From Paludibacteraceae bacterium (lineage in GTDB: Bacteria > Bacteroidota > Bacteroidia > Bacteroidales > Paludibacteraceae), in the NCBI GenBank assembly GCA_017478225.1, contig JAFVDX010000021.1:1-64000 (forward strand): DNA of 64,000 bases, in the 5' to 3' direction. The translations under genes were made by a program, and so were the position numbers. Of the stretch, positions 14,996 to 24,641 are shown one piece after another. The number at the start of each line of letters is the position of its first letter. The first letter of the stretch is position 1. Under the pieces are notes generated by a model, which was not told where the DNA came from, did no database searches, and was given only the letters and a program-made list of their open reading frames with translations.

Positions 14996-17452
14996 TTATA
15001 ATACTGCGATTGTGATGCCGGCTCCGCCTTCATCGGGGTGAGCGTCGTGATAAGTGGTTACTTTAGGTTGCATTTGTAGGTAATTGCGAACCACTTGTCT
15101 TAGAGCGCCGGTACCCGTTCCATGAAGTATTCTTACTTGTTCTGCGCCAACCATAACAGCGTCGTCGATATAATTCATCACGGCAGTCAATGCTTCGTCT
15201 GCTCTTAGGCCTCTGATATCAAGTTCGTTGGTAAACGCAAGTTTTCTTTTTCTCAGACTATCGCTTATGTTTGAAGGCACATATACTGTGGCAGAGTTTT
15301 TTTGTTCTTTCTTGGCTAGTCGTGCAGACACATATTCGAGTTCTTTCAATGGTATAAAACTCTGAATACCACCAAATCCCACCAATGCTTGCTTGGTAGT
15401 TAGAGAAATCACTTCGCCTATCAGCACATCGTCTTTCCTTTTTACTTTGCAGCCTATTGTTATGGCTGGGGTTGTACTCTCTTGGGTTTTATCCTTATTT
15501 ATAGTTGGTTTCTTTGCTGTTGTTTTTTGTTTTGGTGCAGCCACAGCATTGTCAACTTTATTCTTGAATTGTTCCAACTGTTTTCTTGCTTCTTTGGTTT
15601 TTTCTTTATCTGCAGCCGACTCTTTGATTACGCGTATGGTATTTTCAATGGTAGCATTGCTTTTTTTCAGCAGTGCTTGTGCTTCTTGTTGTGCTTGTTC
15701 GAGCAGTTGTCTGCGTTTGTCCTTAACGGTACCGATTTTCTCTTCGTAGATTGCGATTTTTTCTTCTAATACTTTTTCCCTTTGGTGAATTTGCTCTCGT
15801 TTTTGTTCCCAATATCGTTTGTCTCGTGCAATATCTTGCAGGTGCTTTTCATATTCTATATGTTCATCTCCTGCAAGTTCTTTGGCTTTGTCGATAATAT
15901 CTTTGGGCAGTCCGATTTGATGTGCGATTTCGATGGCAAATGAAGAGCCTGCCTGACCAATAGATAGTTGGAAAAGGGGGCGTAGTTGTTGCCTGTCATA
16001 GAGCATGGCTCCATTGATATATCCGTCGTTGTCCTGTGCAAAATGCTTGAGGTTATCGTAGTGAGTGGTGATTAAGCCTGTGGCCCCGCTCATGCCTAAT
16101 TTCTCTAATACCGCTTGTGCAATTGCACCACCTATCTTGGGTTCTGTGCCCCCGCCAAACTCATCGATTAGCAAGAGAGTCTTATGGTCGGAATAACGCA
16201 CAAAATGCTTCATATTTTTCAGGTGAGATGAATAGGTGGACAAATCGTCTTCGATGGATTGTTCGTCGCCGATATCTATAAATATATTGTCGTATATGCC
16301 TGCCGTGGTGTCTTCTCTGACGGGAATAAGGATGCCCGATTGGAGCATATATTGTAATAGTGCCACGGTTTTTAGACATACCGATTTACCGCCTGCATTA
16401 GGACCTGATATTATGAGTATTTTATTTTGAGGCTTATCTGCAAGGCGTATATTTAGTGGTACTATTGCTTTGTCTTGTTTTTTAAGTCTTTCCTCAAGTA
16501 GTGGATGTCGTGCTTGGCGCCAATCAATAAGAGTAGAATTTACTATTTGTGGTGCTATGGCATTGATATTTATGGCATATTTGGCTTTGGCACATAGGAA
16601 ATCTACTTCACCTAAGAACACCTGCGACTGCTTGATATATTCTGTTTGTGGTCGGATGCGTGCTGTGAAATCAAGTAGTATTTTTGCCCGCTCGCGTTTT
16701 TCTTCACTTTCAAGTTCCCGCAAACGATTGTTGGCTTCTACTACTTGTTGTGGTTCTATATAAACTGTTTTGCCTGTTGCAGATTCGTCGTGGACTATAC
16801 CGCCTATTTTCCGTTTATTGGCGGGTGAAACTGGTATTACCAATCTGCCTTCTCGTAAAGTAGGACTGACATCTTTATCCACCAAACCTTGTGCTTGTGC
16901 TTGTTTGAGTATGCTTTGTAGTGTGCGTTGTACAGAGCCTTGGGCTTGCTGCAAATCGTGGCGAATACGCATAAGTTCCTGAGAGGCATTATCTTTCAGA
17001 CGACCATACTTATCAATTATTCGGTCAATGTCAGTCAGAATCTGTTTGGGCTGAAAGTCTGCTGAAATCTTATCTTGTGTGAAATTACTGAGCAAAGGAA
17101 AGCGATTCTTGTCTAAATTCTCAAAGAAAGAGGTGTATGCAACTACTGCTTCTATGGCTTTTTTTAAGCGGAGCAGTTCATCTTCGTCCATAAAAAGTCC
17201 TTCGATACGAATACGACTTAGGTTTTCTCTTAAGTCGTACATCGTACATTGTGGATAATTCGTGGATACGTCCAACAAGGCGGACTTCATTTCCTGCGTG
17301 GAATTGATAAGAAAGGTGATTCGATTGAAATCGTTTATAAAGCAGATTTCATCGGCTTTTTCCTTGCCTATTTCAAATGAACAGCAATTTTTCAGTGCTT
17401 GTTTGATAGAAGTGAAATCTATCTTATTTTCAAAATCTTTCGGGTATATCAT
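14996..17452 (-). CDS. mutS2: Endonuclease MutS2 (Smr-domain MutS family)
   Basis: MutS2 proteins act on recombination intermediates or collided ribosomes rather than in mismatch repair. The 818 residues have the core and lever region (1-300), Walker A GPNAGGKS at 350-357, Walker B LLLIDEFGGGTEP, a long coiled coil (about 520-650) and a C-terminal Smr domain (LDIRGLRADEAL, then HGTGTGALR). All catalytic motifs are present. dciA lies 4 bases upstream, so the two are probably co-transcribed. Confidence 0.96.
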   Translation of the reverse strand: MIYPKDFENKIDFTSIKQALKNCCSFEIGKEKADEICFINDFNRITFLINSTQEMKSALLDVSTNYPQCTMYDLRENLSRIRIEGLFMDEDELLRLKKAIEAVVAYTSFFENLDKNRFPLLSNFTQDKISADFQPKQILTDIDRIIDKYGRLKDNASQELMRIRHDLQQAQGSVQRTLQSILKQAQAQGLVDKDVSPTLREGRLVIPVSPANKRKIGGIVHDESATGKTVYIEPQQVVEANNRLRELESEEKRERAKILLDFTARIRPQTEYIKQSQVFLGEVDFLCAKAKYAININAIAPQIVNSTLIDWRQARHPLLEERLKKQDKAIVPLNIRLADKPQNKILIISGPNAGGKSVCLKTVALLQYMLQSGILIPVREDTTAGIYDNIFIDIGDEQSIEDDLSTYSSHLKNMKHFVRYSDHKTLLLIDEFGGGTEPKIGGAIAQAVLEKLGMSGATGLITTHYDNLKHFAQDNDGYINGAMLYDRQQLRPLFQLSIGQAGSSFAIEIAHQIGLPKDIIDKAKELAGDEHIEYEKHLQDIARDKRYWEQKREQIHQREKVLEEKIAIYEEKIGTVKDKRRQLLEQAQQEAQALLKKSNATIENTIRVIKESAADKEKTKEARKQLEQFKNKVDNAVAAPKQKTTAKKPTINKDKTQESTTPAITIGCKVKRKDDVLIGEVISLTTKQALVGFGGIQSFIPLKELEYVSARLAKKEQKNSATVYVPSNISDSLRKRKLAFTNELDIRGLRADEALTAVMNYIDDAVMVGAEQVRILHGTGTGALRQVVRNYLQMQPKVTTYHDAHPDEGGAGITIAVL

Positions 17453-17456
17453 TGTC

Positions 17457-17750
17457 TTAACCTAATAAGCGTATGTCGCTTATTATTTGTGCATTCATTT
17501 CGTTGTTGAGTTTTTGTATCAGTTCGTGTCGTGCGATAAAGAGTTCTTGGCGAAGAGCGGCGGAAGTTATGTGTACATACAGAGTACCGTCTTTTATATT
17601 GATTTTGCCGGTATATTTCTGTACTAATGGTCCCATTATCTGAGGCCATTTCTCTATAAGTTTATGCTCAAGAAAGGGCTTTTCCAATCCGTTTTGTTGC
17701 AAAAACTGCCTGATAACTACATCTATTCTCTCTGTGTTCTGACGCTTCAT
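17457..17750 (-). CDS. DciA-like DUF721 protein
   Basis: The 97-residue protein has the DUF721 pattern: an N-terminal helix ending in LQQNGLEKPFLEHKLIEKWPQIMG, then YTGKINIKDGTLYVHITSAALRQEL. DUF721 includes DciA, the replicative-helicase loader of many bacteria that lack DnaC. Its ATG overlaps the stop of the upstream LysM protein gene (ATGA), which implies translational coupling. The helicase role is inferred from family membership. Confidence 0.85.
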   Translation of the reverse strand: MKRQNTERIDVVIRQFLQQNGLEKPFLEHKLIEKWPQIMGPLVQKYTGKINIKDGTLYVHITSAALRQELFIARHELIQKLNNEMNAQIISDIRLLG

Positions 17751-18928
17751 TTCCTTAGTTTAAGCAGTTGGTTCTTCATTACATTCTCACCGCGAGGAAT
17801 ACCATTAAGATCGTATATACTGTTCATTTGCATACCTTTGTCTTGCGCGATTTTCCATATATTATCATCGTTATGTACACGATAGTGAGCATATTTTTTT
17901 TCAGCATATTTTTTCTTCCGCTGCAAATAAATCTTGTCGCCTTCCTCAAGTTGGTATTTAGGATTAACTATATCGTTGTATTTGCGAAGTGTGGACTCGT
18001 AGATGTTATATTCCAATCCTATACTCTCAAAGGTGTCTCCCGCATGAGCCACTATAAATTTTTTGCCATTACATTTGTACACCTGATGCTCGTGAACAAG
18101 GTCTGTTGACTTCATTTTTACTTTTTGGTACTGCTCCGCTACTTGCTCCTCTTCTTTGTTGGCAGGTGGAATGATATTGTCTTTAGGTTCTTCTTTTTTT
18201 GTTACCTCTTTACTTTTCTCTTTGTTTTTGCCGCCTTTGTCGTTATTGTTTTTACTGTCTTTTTTTCTATCTTTTTTGCTTTCTTTTTTACTATCGTTTT
18301 TGTTTGTCTCATTTGTGGTATTATCTGCTGCAGCCGCACCAACTACAGGCACTACCGCTGCTGTTGGTTCATTTGCTTGTGCAGATTCGGACGATTGCTC
18401 TTCTTTATCTGATTTTTTAGTATTGGGTTTGTCATATTGTGTCAAACCATAATCTTCTATTATCTTTATCAGTTTGCCGGCATATCCTGGGTCGGTCGCA
18501 TATCCACATTTCTTGAGTCCATGTGCCCAACCCTTATAGTCTGTAATTTTAAGGTCGAAGAGTTCTTTGTATCTTGGCCTAAGCAAGAAAAGTGAATGAT
18601 CTTCGTAACTCTCTTCTGCATGTTTATATTTGCGGAAACATTCTTGCTTGGTTTCGTCGTCATGTCGATAACTCTCGCCTTTCCAATCGCTTGTACATTT
18701 CACGCCAAAGTGGTTGTTGGCTTTGGTCGCCAATTCGCTCCTGCCGGCGGCTGATTCAAGCAAGCCTTGGGCTAAAGTGATACTTGCAGGTATTCCGTGC
18801 TTCTTTTGTTGGTTTTGGGCTTCTTTCTTATATTGCTCAATGTATTTCCGGTAGAGTTCGTTGGTCGCTTGGGCAGAAATAATCATTGGCACAAGTGATA
18901 ATAATATGAAATAGGTCAGTCTTTTCAT
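17747..18928 (-). CDS. Secreted glucosaminidase with LysM domains
   Basis: The 393-residue peptidoglycan hydrolase has a signal peptide ending IISA|Q at about residue 19. The glucosaminidase domain (about 25-165) has the catalytic region ITLAQGLLESAAGRSELA and NNHFGVKC. A low-complexity Glu/Lys/Asn linker follows (about 170-250). Two LysM-like modules close it: one at about 265-330 (KFIVAHAGDTFESIGLEYNI) and a second with the core YRVHNDDNIWKIAQDKGM near the end. The protein should bind and cut the glycan backbone in the periplasm. Its mature N-terminus would be Gln. Confidence 0.9.
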   Translation of the reverse strand: MKRLTYFILLSLVPMIISAQATNELYRKYIEQYKKEAQNQQKKHGIPASITLAQGLLESAAGRSELATKANNHFGVKCTSDWKGESYRHDDETKQECFRKYKHAEESYEDHSLFLLRPRYKELFDLKITDYKGWAHGLKKCGYATDPGYAGKLIKIIEDYGLTQYDKPNTKKSDKEEQSSESAQANEPTAAVVPVVGAAAADNTTNETNKNDSKKESKKDRKKDSKNNNDKGGKNKEKSKEVTKKEEPKDNIIPPANKEEEQVAEQYQKVKMKSTDLVHEHQVYKCNGKKFIVAHAGDTFESIGLEYNIYESTLRKYNDIVNPKYQLEEGDKIYLQRKKKYAEKKYAHYRVHNDDNIWKIAQDKGMQMNSIYDLNGIPRGENVMKNQLLKLRK

Positions 18929-18947
18929 AGGTTAAAATGTTTATTGG

Positions 18948-19385
18948 TTATATCGTGAGTTTTGATATATCTTTCCCGTTTTTAATTAGATCACGGCACA
19001 ATGTGGATGAGATATATGCGTATTGAGGGTTAGTGAAGAGAATAATGGTTTCTATATCACCTTCTTGTTTATTAAAGTCTGCTATTTGTTTTTCGTATTC
19101 AAAGTCAATAGTGTTTCTTGCTCCCCTGATAATAAATTGTGCATTGTTTTGTTTGGCAAAGTCGATTGTAAGTCCCGTGTATTCCTCAACGCTTATTTTC
19201 TTGTTATTTTTGAAGGCGTTTGCTATTTTTTCTTTGCGTTCTTCAACTGAAAATAGAGTGTTTTTTTCAGAGTTATTACCTATTGCTATTATAATCTTAT
19301 CGAAGAGCGGTAGAGTGCGTTCCACTATGTCTTTGTGTCCGATGGTAAATGGGTCGAATGACCCTGGAAATATGGCTATTTTCAT
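18948..19385 (-). CDS. coaD: Phosphopantetheine adenylyltransferase
   Basis: It catalyses the fourth step of coenzyme A synthesis, 4'-phosphopantetheine plus ATP to dephospho-CoA. The nucleotidyl transferase motif FPGSFDPFTIGH is at 6-17 and the ISST signature near 127. RGARNTIDFEYE contacts substrate in the family. The 145 residues are slightly short (usual 155-165) and lack only the terminal helix. It lies 14 bases after the susD-like gene on the same strand. Confidence 0.95.
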   Translation of the reverse strand: MKIAIFPGSFDPFTIGHKDIVERTLPLFDKIIIAIGNNSEKNTLFSVEERKEKIANAFKNNKKISVEEYTGLTIDFAKQNNAQFIIRGARNTIDFEYEKQIADFNKQEGDIETIILFTNPQYAYISSTLCRDLIKNGKDISKLTI

Positions 19386-19399
19386 GTTGTGTCGTTTTA

Positions 19400-20965
19400 T
19401 TAGTAGTAAGGATTTTGTTTGATATTTTGATTCATGTCAATGATAGTTTGTGGAATGGGGAATAGTTGTGTGTAGTGTGTTTGTTCCAGTGGCATTGCGG
19501 GGCGATTAGAGTAGGGTAGGAAGAAAGTTGAGAAGCGAATCATGTCTTGTCGTCTCCAGCCTTCCCAAGCCAATTCTCTTAGTCTTTCGTCAAGTATATT
19601 ATCAAGTGTGGCATCTATTAGTGGCATGTTTGCTCTTTGCCTTATTTGATTAAGACATTCGGAGCCGTCTTTGCCGAGCCGAACCAATGCTTCGGCTTTT
19701 GTCAAGAGTACATCAGCATAGCGGAAAAGTACTATATCGTTGTCGCGTAATTTGCCGTCGGAAAAACCTGTCGGGTCAATAGCATATTTATACATCCTTG
19801 CACCTGCAGTGGCAACATATTTTGAAGCCGTTAGATCTAATTTTATTTCTTTGGGTCTATAGATTAGAATATCTCCATTGCTCAGGTGAAGTGGTTGGTC
19901 GTCAACAAATACTGTGTCGGCGAAATATGTAGTGTAGAAACGGGTATCTACTTGCTGAGTACCATAGCCAAAAGCGTCAAGTGCTTCTAATGTGGCGGCT
20001 GCTCCGTTTTCTCCTCCATAACCTATGGCTGCTCCATGCTGATAGTGCATGCTGCGGAACTGATTGCAGAATTTGGTCTGATAGAGCATCTTGTCCATAG
20101 GAATGCAGAATATATTTTCGTTGTTTTGCTCGTTATAAACAGCAAAGCAATCGGTTTGATTTTCTGATAGAGAATAACCGAATGAAGAGATTATATCTGC
20201 ATATTCAATGGCTTTGTCGTACATTGCAGAACCTATCCATACCTCGCTATTAAGCATGAGTTTCATCAGCACGAAATTGGCCACAGGCTGAGTAATGTGT
20301 CCATAAAAAGTTCCTTGCTTGTGACTCATTTCAGGACTTAGATATGGCATACAATCAGTCAGTTCGTCATACACAAAATTGAACACTTCTTTTCTGCTTG
20401 ATTGTGCTATATTGGCCATTGAAAGGTTGGTTTGTAAGATGATAGGTACATTGCCGTAGAGGTCAAGCAAATAATAATAGTACATGGCTCTTAGTGCTCT
20501 AACTTCTGCCTTGTAAAAGATGATTTGTGAGTCGTCCAAGAGGTCTTTGTGCTGATCTATAATATCAAGCGAAAGATTTGCTAATGCTATTACTTTGTAT
20601 AGATAGTTCCAAGCGTTTTCAATCACTTCGTTATCGGGTGTGAATTGGTGCAGGTACAAGTCTTGCCACAAGCCTCCGTCATACCAGTCGCCACCACGAG
20701 TAGGGATAATAGCCTCGTCGGTAGTGAAGGTTTGCAGGTCATACACTCCTCTATATGTCCCTTGCAATCCGCTTCCGTTTTCGGCTGAACCAATATGATT
20801 ATATAATGCACTCACAGCGTTGTTATATAACGATTGTGCATCAGTGATAACCTCATCGTGTGGCAGTTCGGATTTTGGATCCTCTTTGAGGTAGTTGGAG
20901 CATGACAAAAACCACAGAGGTAAAGTAAAAAATAATATCTTTATGTATTGTGACATACCTCTCAT
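19400..20965 (-). CDS. Orphan SusD/RagB-family lipoprotein
   Basis: The 521-residue protein has a lipobox (WFLSC) and SusD features: N-terminal NYLKEDPKSELPHDEVITDAQSLYN, helical repeats, and a C-terminal section ILDERLRELAWEGWRRQDMIRF ending with FPIPQTIIDMNQNIKQNPYY. SusD proteins cap SusC TonB-dependent transporters and bind glycans or peptides. No SusC gene is beside it; flanking genes are coaD and an acyl-CoA ligase. A second ATG three codons in (20956) is an equally good start. Its ligand cannot be predicted. Confidence 0.92.
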   Translation of the reverse strand: MRGMSQYIKILFFTLPLWFLSCSNYLKEDPKSELPHDEVITDAQSLYNNAVSALYNHIGSAENGSGLQGTYRGVYDLQTFTTDEAIIPTRGGDWYDGGLWQDLYLHQFTPDNEVIENAWNYLYKVIALANLSLDIIDQHKDLLDDSQIIFYKAEVRALRAMYYYYLLDLYGNVPIILQTNLSMANIAQSSRKEVFNFVYDELTDCMPYLSPEMSHKQGTFYGHITQPVANFVLMKLMLNSEVWIGSAMYDKAIEYADIISSFGYSLSENQTDCFAVYNEQNNENIFCIPMDKMLYQTKFCNQFRSMHYQHGAAIGYGGENGAAATLEALDAFGYGTQQVDTRFYTTYFADTVFVDDQPLHLSNGDILIYRPKEIKLDLTASKYVATAGARMYKYAIDPTGFSDGKLRDNDIVLFRYADVLLTKAEALVRLGKDGSECLNQIRQRANMPLIDATLDNILDERLRELAWEGWRRQDMIRFSTFFLPYSNRPAMPLEQTHYTQLFPIPQTIIDMNQNIKQNPYY

Positions 20966-21044
20966 TGTGACATTCTTTGGTTATGAAACGACCATAATTA
21001 TTTTACACTGCGATAGTAGATATTACAAACAGATGAAGTAAGTT

Positions 21045-22820
21045 TTAGTTGTACATTGCTTCAATCTCAGCCTTGTATGCCTCCATTACTTTTTGTCGTT
21101 TTACCTTTAGCGTAGGCGAGAGAAAATTATCTGTGGTCCATTGGTCTTTTACAAGCGTAAATTTCTGAATCTTTTCCCATTCTCCAAATTGTTTGCACGC
21201 AGCGGCAATATCTTTTTTAATTTCTTTTTTAACTTCTGCTGATTCACAAATTTGTTGAGGTGTAGAAAGATGCAAATGATGTTGTCTTGTCCATAGTTTG
21301 AGATAAGTAAAATCAGGTGATATGAGTGCCGTTACAAATCGTTGGTTTTCGCCAAGTACAATCAAGTTTTCTATCATTGGCGATTCGGAACATAGGTTCT
21401 CAATAGGCTCCGGATTCACATATTTTCCAAGGCTTGTCTTGAACAGTGATTTCTTTCGCCCTGTTATAGTGAGTAGTCCTTCTTTTGAGAGTATGCCGGT
21501 ATCACCCGTATGGAACCACCCGTCAGTATCAATCACCTCTTTGGTCATTTCAGGATTTTTGTAGTATCCTATCATTACATTATCTCCTCTGCATATAATC
21601 TCTCCGTCATCTGCTATTTTTACCTCTACTCCAGGCAGGGCAACCCCTACGCATCCTGGGCGTCGCTGATATTTGCCTGTTCTGCTGACAGTTATCACGG
21701 GTGAGGTCTCGCTCAATCCATAGCCTTCTATTATAGGCATTCCGATTGCAGAGAAGAATGCCGACATTCGTGGCTGTATAGCACTACCACCGCTTACCAC
21801 CACCTGAAAATGTCCGCCAATACCTTCTCTGAGTTTTTTGTAAATAAGTCTATCTGCTATCTTCCATTTTATGTTGTACCAAAGAGAACGGTCGTCGAAT
21901 TGATAGTTTTCAGCCACTGACACTGCCCAAAAGAAAATAGTTCGTTTTATAAGTGATTGCTTTTTGCCTTGTATGATTAACTTGTCAAATATCTTCTCTA
22001 ATATTCTTGGTACACATGTCATAACCGCAGGGTCGGCTTCCTTCAAGTCTTGAGCAATAGTACCTACATTGCGGCAATAATACACAGTCCATCCTTCGTA
22101 TTGATAATAATAAACCATCATGCGTTCGTAAGCATGACATAAGGGCAGAAAACTGAGTGTTCGACAACGCTCACCATGATATATGCCCCTAACACCTAAT
22201 ACCTGCATAATGATATTCTTATGTGAGAGCATAACCCCTTTAGGAACACCTGTGGTTCCTGAGGTGAAAATTAGAGTTGCGAGGTCGTCTTCTGAGATAC
22301 TATCTTTGAGTTCCTTAAGTGTTTGAGCAGCAGGATGGGCAATGCCTAAATCAATGATATCTTGGTAACATGGATATTTGTTGTCTTCGTGTCTGCCCAT
22401 TGTAACTACTGTTTTCAACAAGGGCATTTCAGGTAATAGAGGCTCAATCTTTTGACGAAGTTCTTTGCCTTCCATAAATATGATTTTCATCTCACTTATG
22501 GAAATTATGTGTCTATAGTCCGCCTGACTGATTGTAGGATATATAGGAACACTTATTGCGCCTATTTGCATAGCGGCATAATCTATTATATTCCATTCAG
22601 GTCGATTACCGCTTACAATACCTACCTTATCTCCTTTTTTGATTCCAAGATGAAGTAGAGCGTATGACATATTATCCACGGCTGCAGCATATTCTCGTAC
22701 GGTCATCTTGTGCCACCCCTCAATTTGTTTGTTTGGGTCGCGCCATGCAAACACTATGTCTTCCATTCCATAGTGTTTAGTATATCGCTCTACTATATCA
22801 AATATTCGTTTAGGTTCCAT
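21045..22820 (-). CDS. Long-chain fatty acid-CoA ligase (AMP-forming)
   Basis: The 591-residue adenylate-forming enzyme has the AMP-binding loop TSGTTGVPKG (186-195), IEGYGLSETSP, and DGWFHTGDTG followed by TGRKKSLFKTSLGKY. This pattern is the long-chain FadD/FAA type found throughout Bacteroidetes. It activates fatty acids for lipid synthesis or turnover. argS lies only 2 bases upstream, so they are co-transcribed. Confidence 0.93.
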   Translation of the reverse strand: MEPKRIFDIVERYTKHYGMEDIVFAWRDPNKQIEGWHKMTVREYAAAVDNMSYALLHLGIKKGDKVGIVSGNRPEWNIIDYAAMQIGAISVPIYPTISQADYRHIISISEMKIIFMEGKELRQKIEPLLPEMPLLKTVVTMGRHEDNKYPCYQDIIDLGIAHPAAQTLKELKDSISEDDLATLIFTSGTTGVPKGVMLSHKNIIMQVLGVRGIYHGERCRTLSFLPLCHAYERMMVYYYQYEGWTVYYCRNVGTIAQDLKEADPAVMTCVPRILEKIFDKLIIQGKKQSLIKRTIFFWAVSVAENYQFDDRSLWYNIKWKIADRLIYKKLREGIGGHFQVVVSGGSAIQPRMSAFFSAIGMPIIEGYGLSETSPVITVSRTGKYQRRPGCVGVALPGVEVKIADDGEIICRGDNVMIGYYKNPEMTKEVIDTDGWFHTGDTGILSKEGLLTITGRKKSLFKTSLGKYVNPEPIENLCSESPMIENLIVLGENQRFVTALISPDFTYLKLWTRQHHLHLSTPQQICESAEVKKEIKKDIAAACKQFGEWEKIQKFTLVKDQWTTDNFLSPTLKVKRQKVMEAYKAEIEAMYN

Positions 22821-22822
22821 GT

Positions 22823-24601
22823 TTACATCCTTTCGGGCATTTCTATTCCAAGTAGTTTAAAAGCATGACAAAGCGTGCGAGCGATAGATTTACACAAAAC
22901 TAATCTAAAGGTTCGCACATTCATATCATCTTCTCCTAAGATGCTAAAATCGTGGTAAAAAGAGTTGAAATCGCTTGCGAGTGCATAGCAATAGTTGGCA
23001 ATCAATGCAGGTGAGAAATCTTCTCCTGCCTGACGAATCACTTGTGGGTATTCGGTTAGGCGTTGTATCAATTCGATTTCTTTGTCCTTAAGAGTTATAT
23101 TTGTCAGTTCTGATTTGATGTTGCCTGCTTTGCGAAGTACCGACTGAATACGAGCATAGGTGTATTGAATAAAAGGACCTGTGTTCCCGTTGAAATCGAT
23201 TGATTCTTCCGGATTGAAGAGCATGGTTTTGCGTGGGTCCACTTTCAGAATAAAATACTTAAGTGCTCCTAAACCTACTTTTCGTGCTATTTCATTTGCC
23301 TCTTCTTTTGTTATATCAGGCAGGGTGTTCACTTTATCTTTGCTTATTTGCCGTGCGTCCTGAATCATTACCTCCATCAAGTCGTCGGCATCAACCACAG
23401 TGCCCTCACGACTCTTCATTTTGCCATTGGGCAATTCTACCATACCATAGGAGAAATGTACCAAGTCTTTACCAAATCTGAAACCAAGTCGGTCAAGCAA
23501 GATACTCAGAACTTTGAAATGATATTCTTGTTCGTTACCTACGACATATACCATCTTGTCGATAGGATAGTCTTCGTATCTTAGTTTGGCTGTACCTATA
23601 TCCTGAGTCATATAAACCGATGTGCCGTCTTGGCGGAGTAAGAGTTTTTCATCAAGTCCGTCCTTGGTCAAATCGGCCCATACAGAACCATCCTCACGCT
23701 TATAAAACAAACCTTCTCTTAAGCCTCTCTCTACCTCTTTTTTGCCTTCCAAATAGGTGTTTGATTCATAGTAAATCTTGTCGAAACTAACCCCCATTTG
23801 CTTGTATGTCTCGTCAAAGCCGGCATAGACCCATGAGTTCATTTTTGCCCAAAGATCTCGTACTTCTTTGTCGCCTTGTTCCCAACGAAGCAACATCTGT
23901 TGGGCCTCTTTTATAAGTGGAGCCTCTTTTTTGGCGGTTTCTTCATCCATCCCGCCTTCGGTTAATTCCTTAATCTGTTTTTTATATTCTTTGTCAAAGA
24001 GGACATAATAGTCACCTATAAGGTGGTCGCCTTTTTTACCTGATGATTCTGGAGTTTCGCCATTGCCGAACTTGAGCCATGCAAGCATTGATTTACAGAT
24101 ATGTATTCCGCGGTCGTTAACGATATTGGTTTTAACTACTTTCCAACCGTTGGCGGCCTCTATTTGGGCAATTGCATAACCTAAGAGGTTGTTTCTTACA
24201 TGACCTAAATGCAGAGGCTTGTTAGTGTTAGGCGACGAGTATTCTACCATCATCAGTTTATGCCTGTCTGCTTGTGTACCGTAGTTGTCGTCAGAAACTA
24301 TTGCCTGAAGTGTCTTAAGCCAAATATCTGAACTGATTACTAAATTTAGAAATCCTTGCACTGCATTATATCGGCATATTATTTCTTTACAGTTGCTTAT
24401 TAACCACTCACCTATTTCTGTGGCAACATCCTGAGGCTTCTTTTTGGCAGCACGTAAAAGCGGAAAGACAACGAGAGTGAAGTGACCTTCAAATTCTTTT
24501 TTTGTCTTTTGAATTTGAATCATCTTTTCATCTGCGTCTATTCCATAAAGTGCTTTGACTGCTTCTGTTACTTTATTGCTTATAATTTGCTCTATTGACA
24601 T
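22823..24601 (-). CDS. argS: Arginine-tRNA ligase
   Basis: This is a class I aminoacyl-tRNA synthetase of 592 residues, the normal size. It has an N-terminal Add-1 domain (about 1-100), SSPNTNKPLHLGHVRNN with HLGH at 131-134, and a C-terminal anticodon-binding DALR domain ending FKLLGIEMPERM. GKMKSREGTVVDADDL replaces a strict KMSKS motif, as is common in ArgRS. It sits between pepT and the acyl-CoA ligase gene. Confidence 0.97.
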   Translation of the reverse strand: MSIEQIISNKVTEAVKALYGIDADEKMIQIQKTKKEFEGHFTLVVFPLLRAAKKKPQDVATEIGEWLISNCKEIICRYNAVQGFLNLVISSDIWLKTLQAIVSDDNYGTQADRHKLMMVEYSSPNTNKPLHLGHVRNNLLGYAIAQIEAANGWKVVKTNIVNDRGIHICKSMLAWLKFGNGETPESSGKKGDHLIGDYYVLFDKEYKKQIKELTEGGMDEETAKKEAPLIKEAQQMLLRWEQGDKEVRDLWAKMNSWVYAGFDETYKQMGVSFDKIYYESNTYLEGKKEVERGLREGLFYKREDGSVWADLTKDGLDEKLLLRQDGTSVYMTQDIGTAKLRYEDYPIDKMVYVVGNEQEYHFKVLSILLDRLGFRFGKDLVHFSYGMVELPNGKMKSREGTVVDADDLMEVMIQDARQISKDKVNTLPDITKEEANEIARKVGLGALKYFILKVDPRKTMLFNPEESIDFNGNTGPFIQYTYARIQSVLRKAGNIKSELTNITLKDKEIELIQRLTEYPQVIRQAGEDFSPALIANYCYALASDFNSFYHDFSILGEDDMNVRTFRLVLCKSIARTLCHAFKLLGIEMPERM

Positions 24602-24640
24602 ATCTTGAATACTTTGAATCTATGAATATCTTGAATACTT
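24602..24640. repeat. Short direct repeat between pepT and argS
   Basis: ATCTTGAATACTT occurs at 24602-24614 and 24628-24640, separated by 13 bases that also resemble it. It fills the 40-base gap and has no recognised role. Confidence 0.7.
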
Positions 24641-24641
24641 G

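Noticed and set aside
18125..18452. Hydrophobic plus-strand frames rich in Phe and Leu
   Set aside because: They are the antisense of the Lys/Glu/Asn-rich linker of the LysM glucosaminidase.
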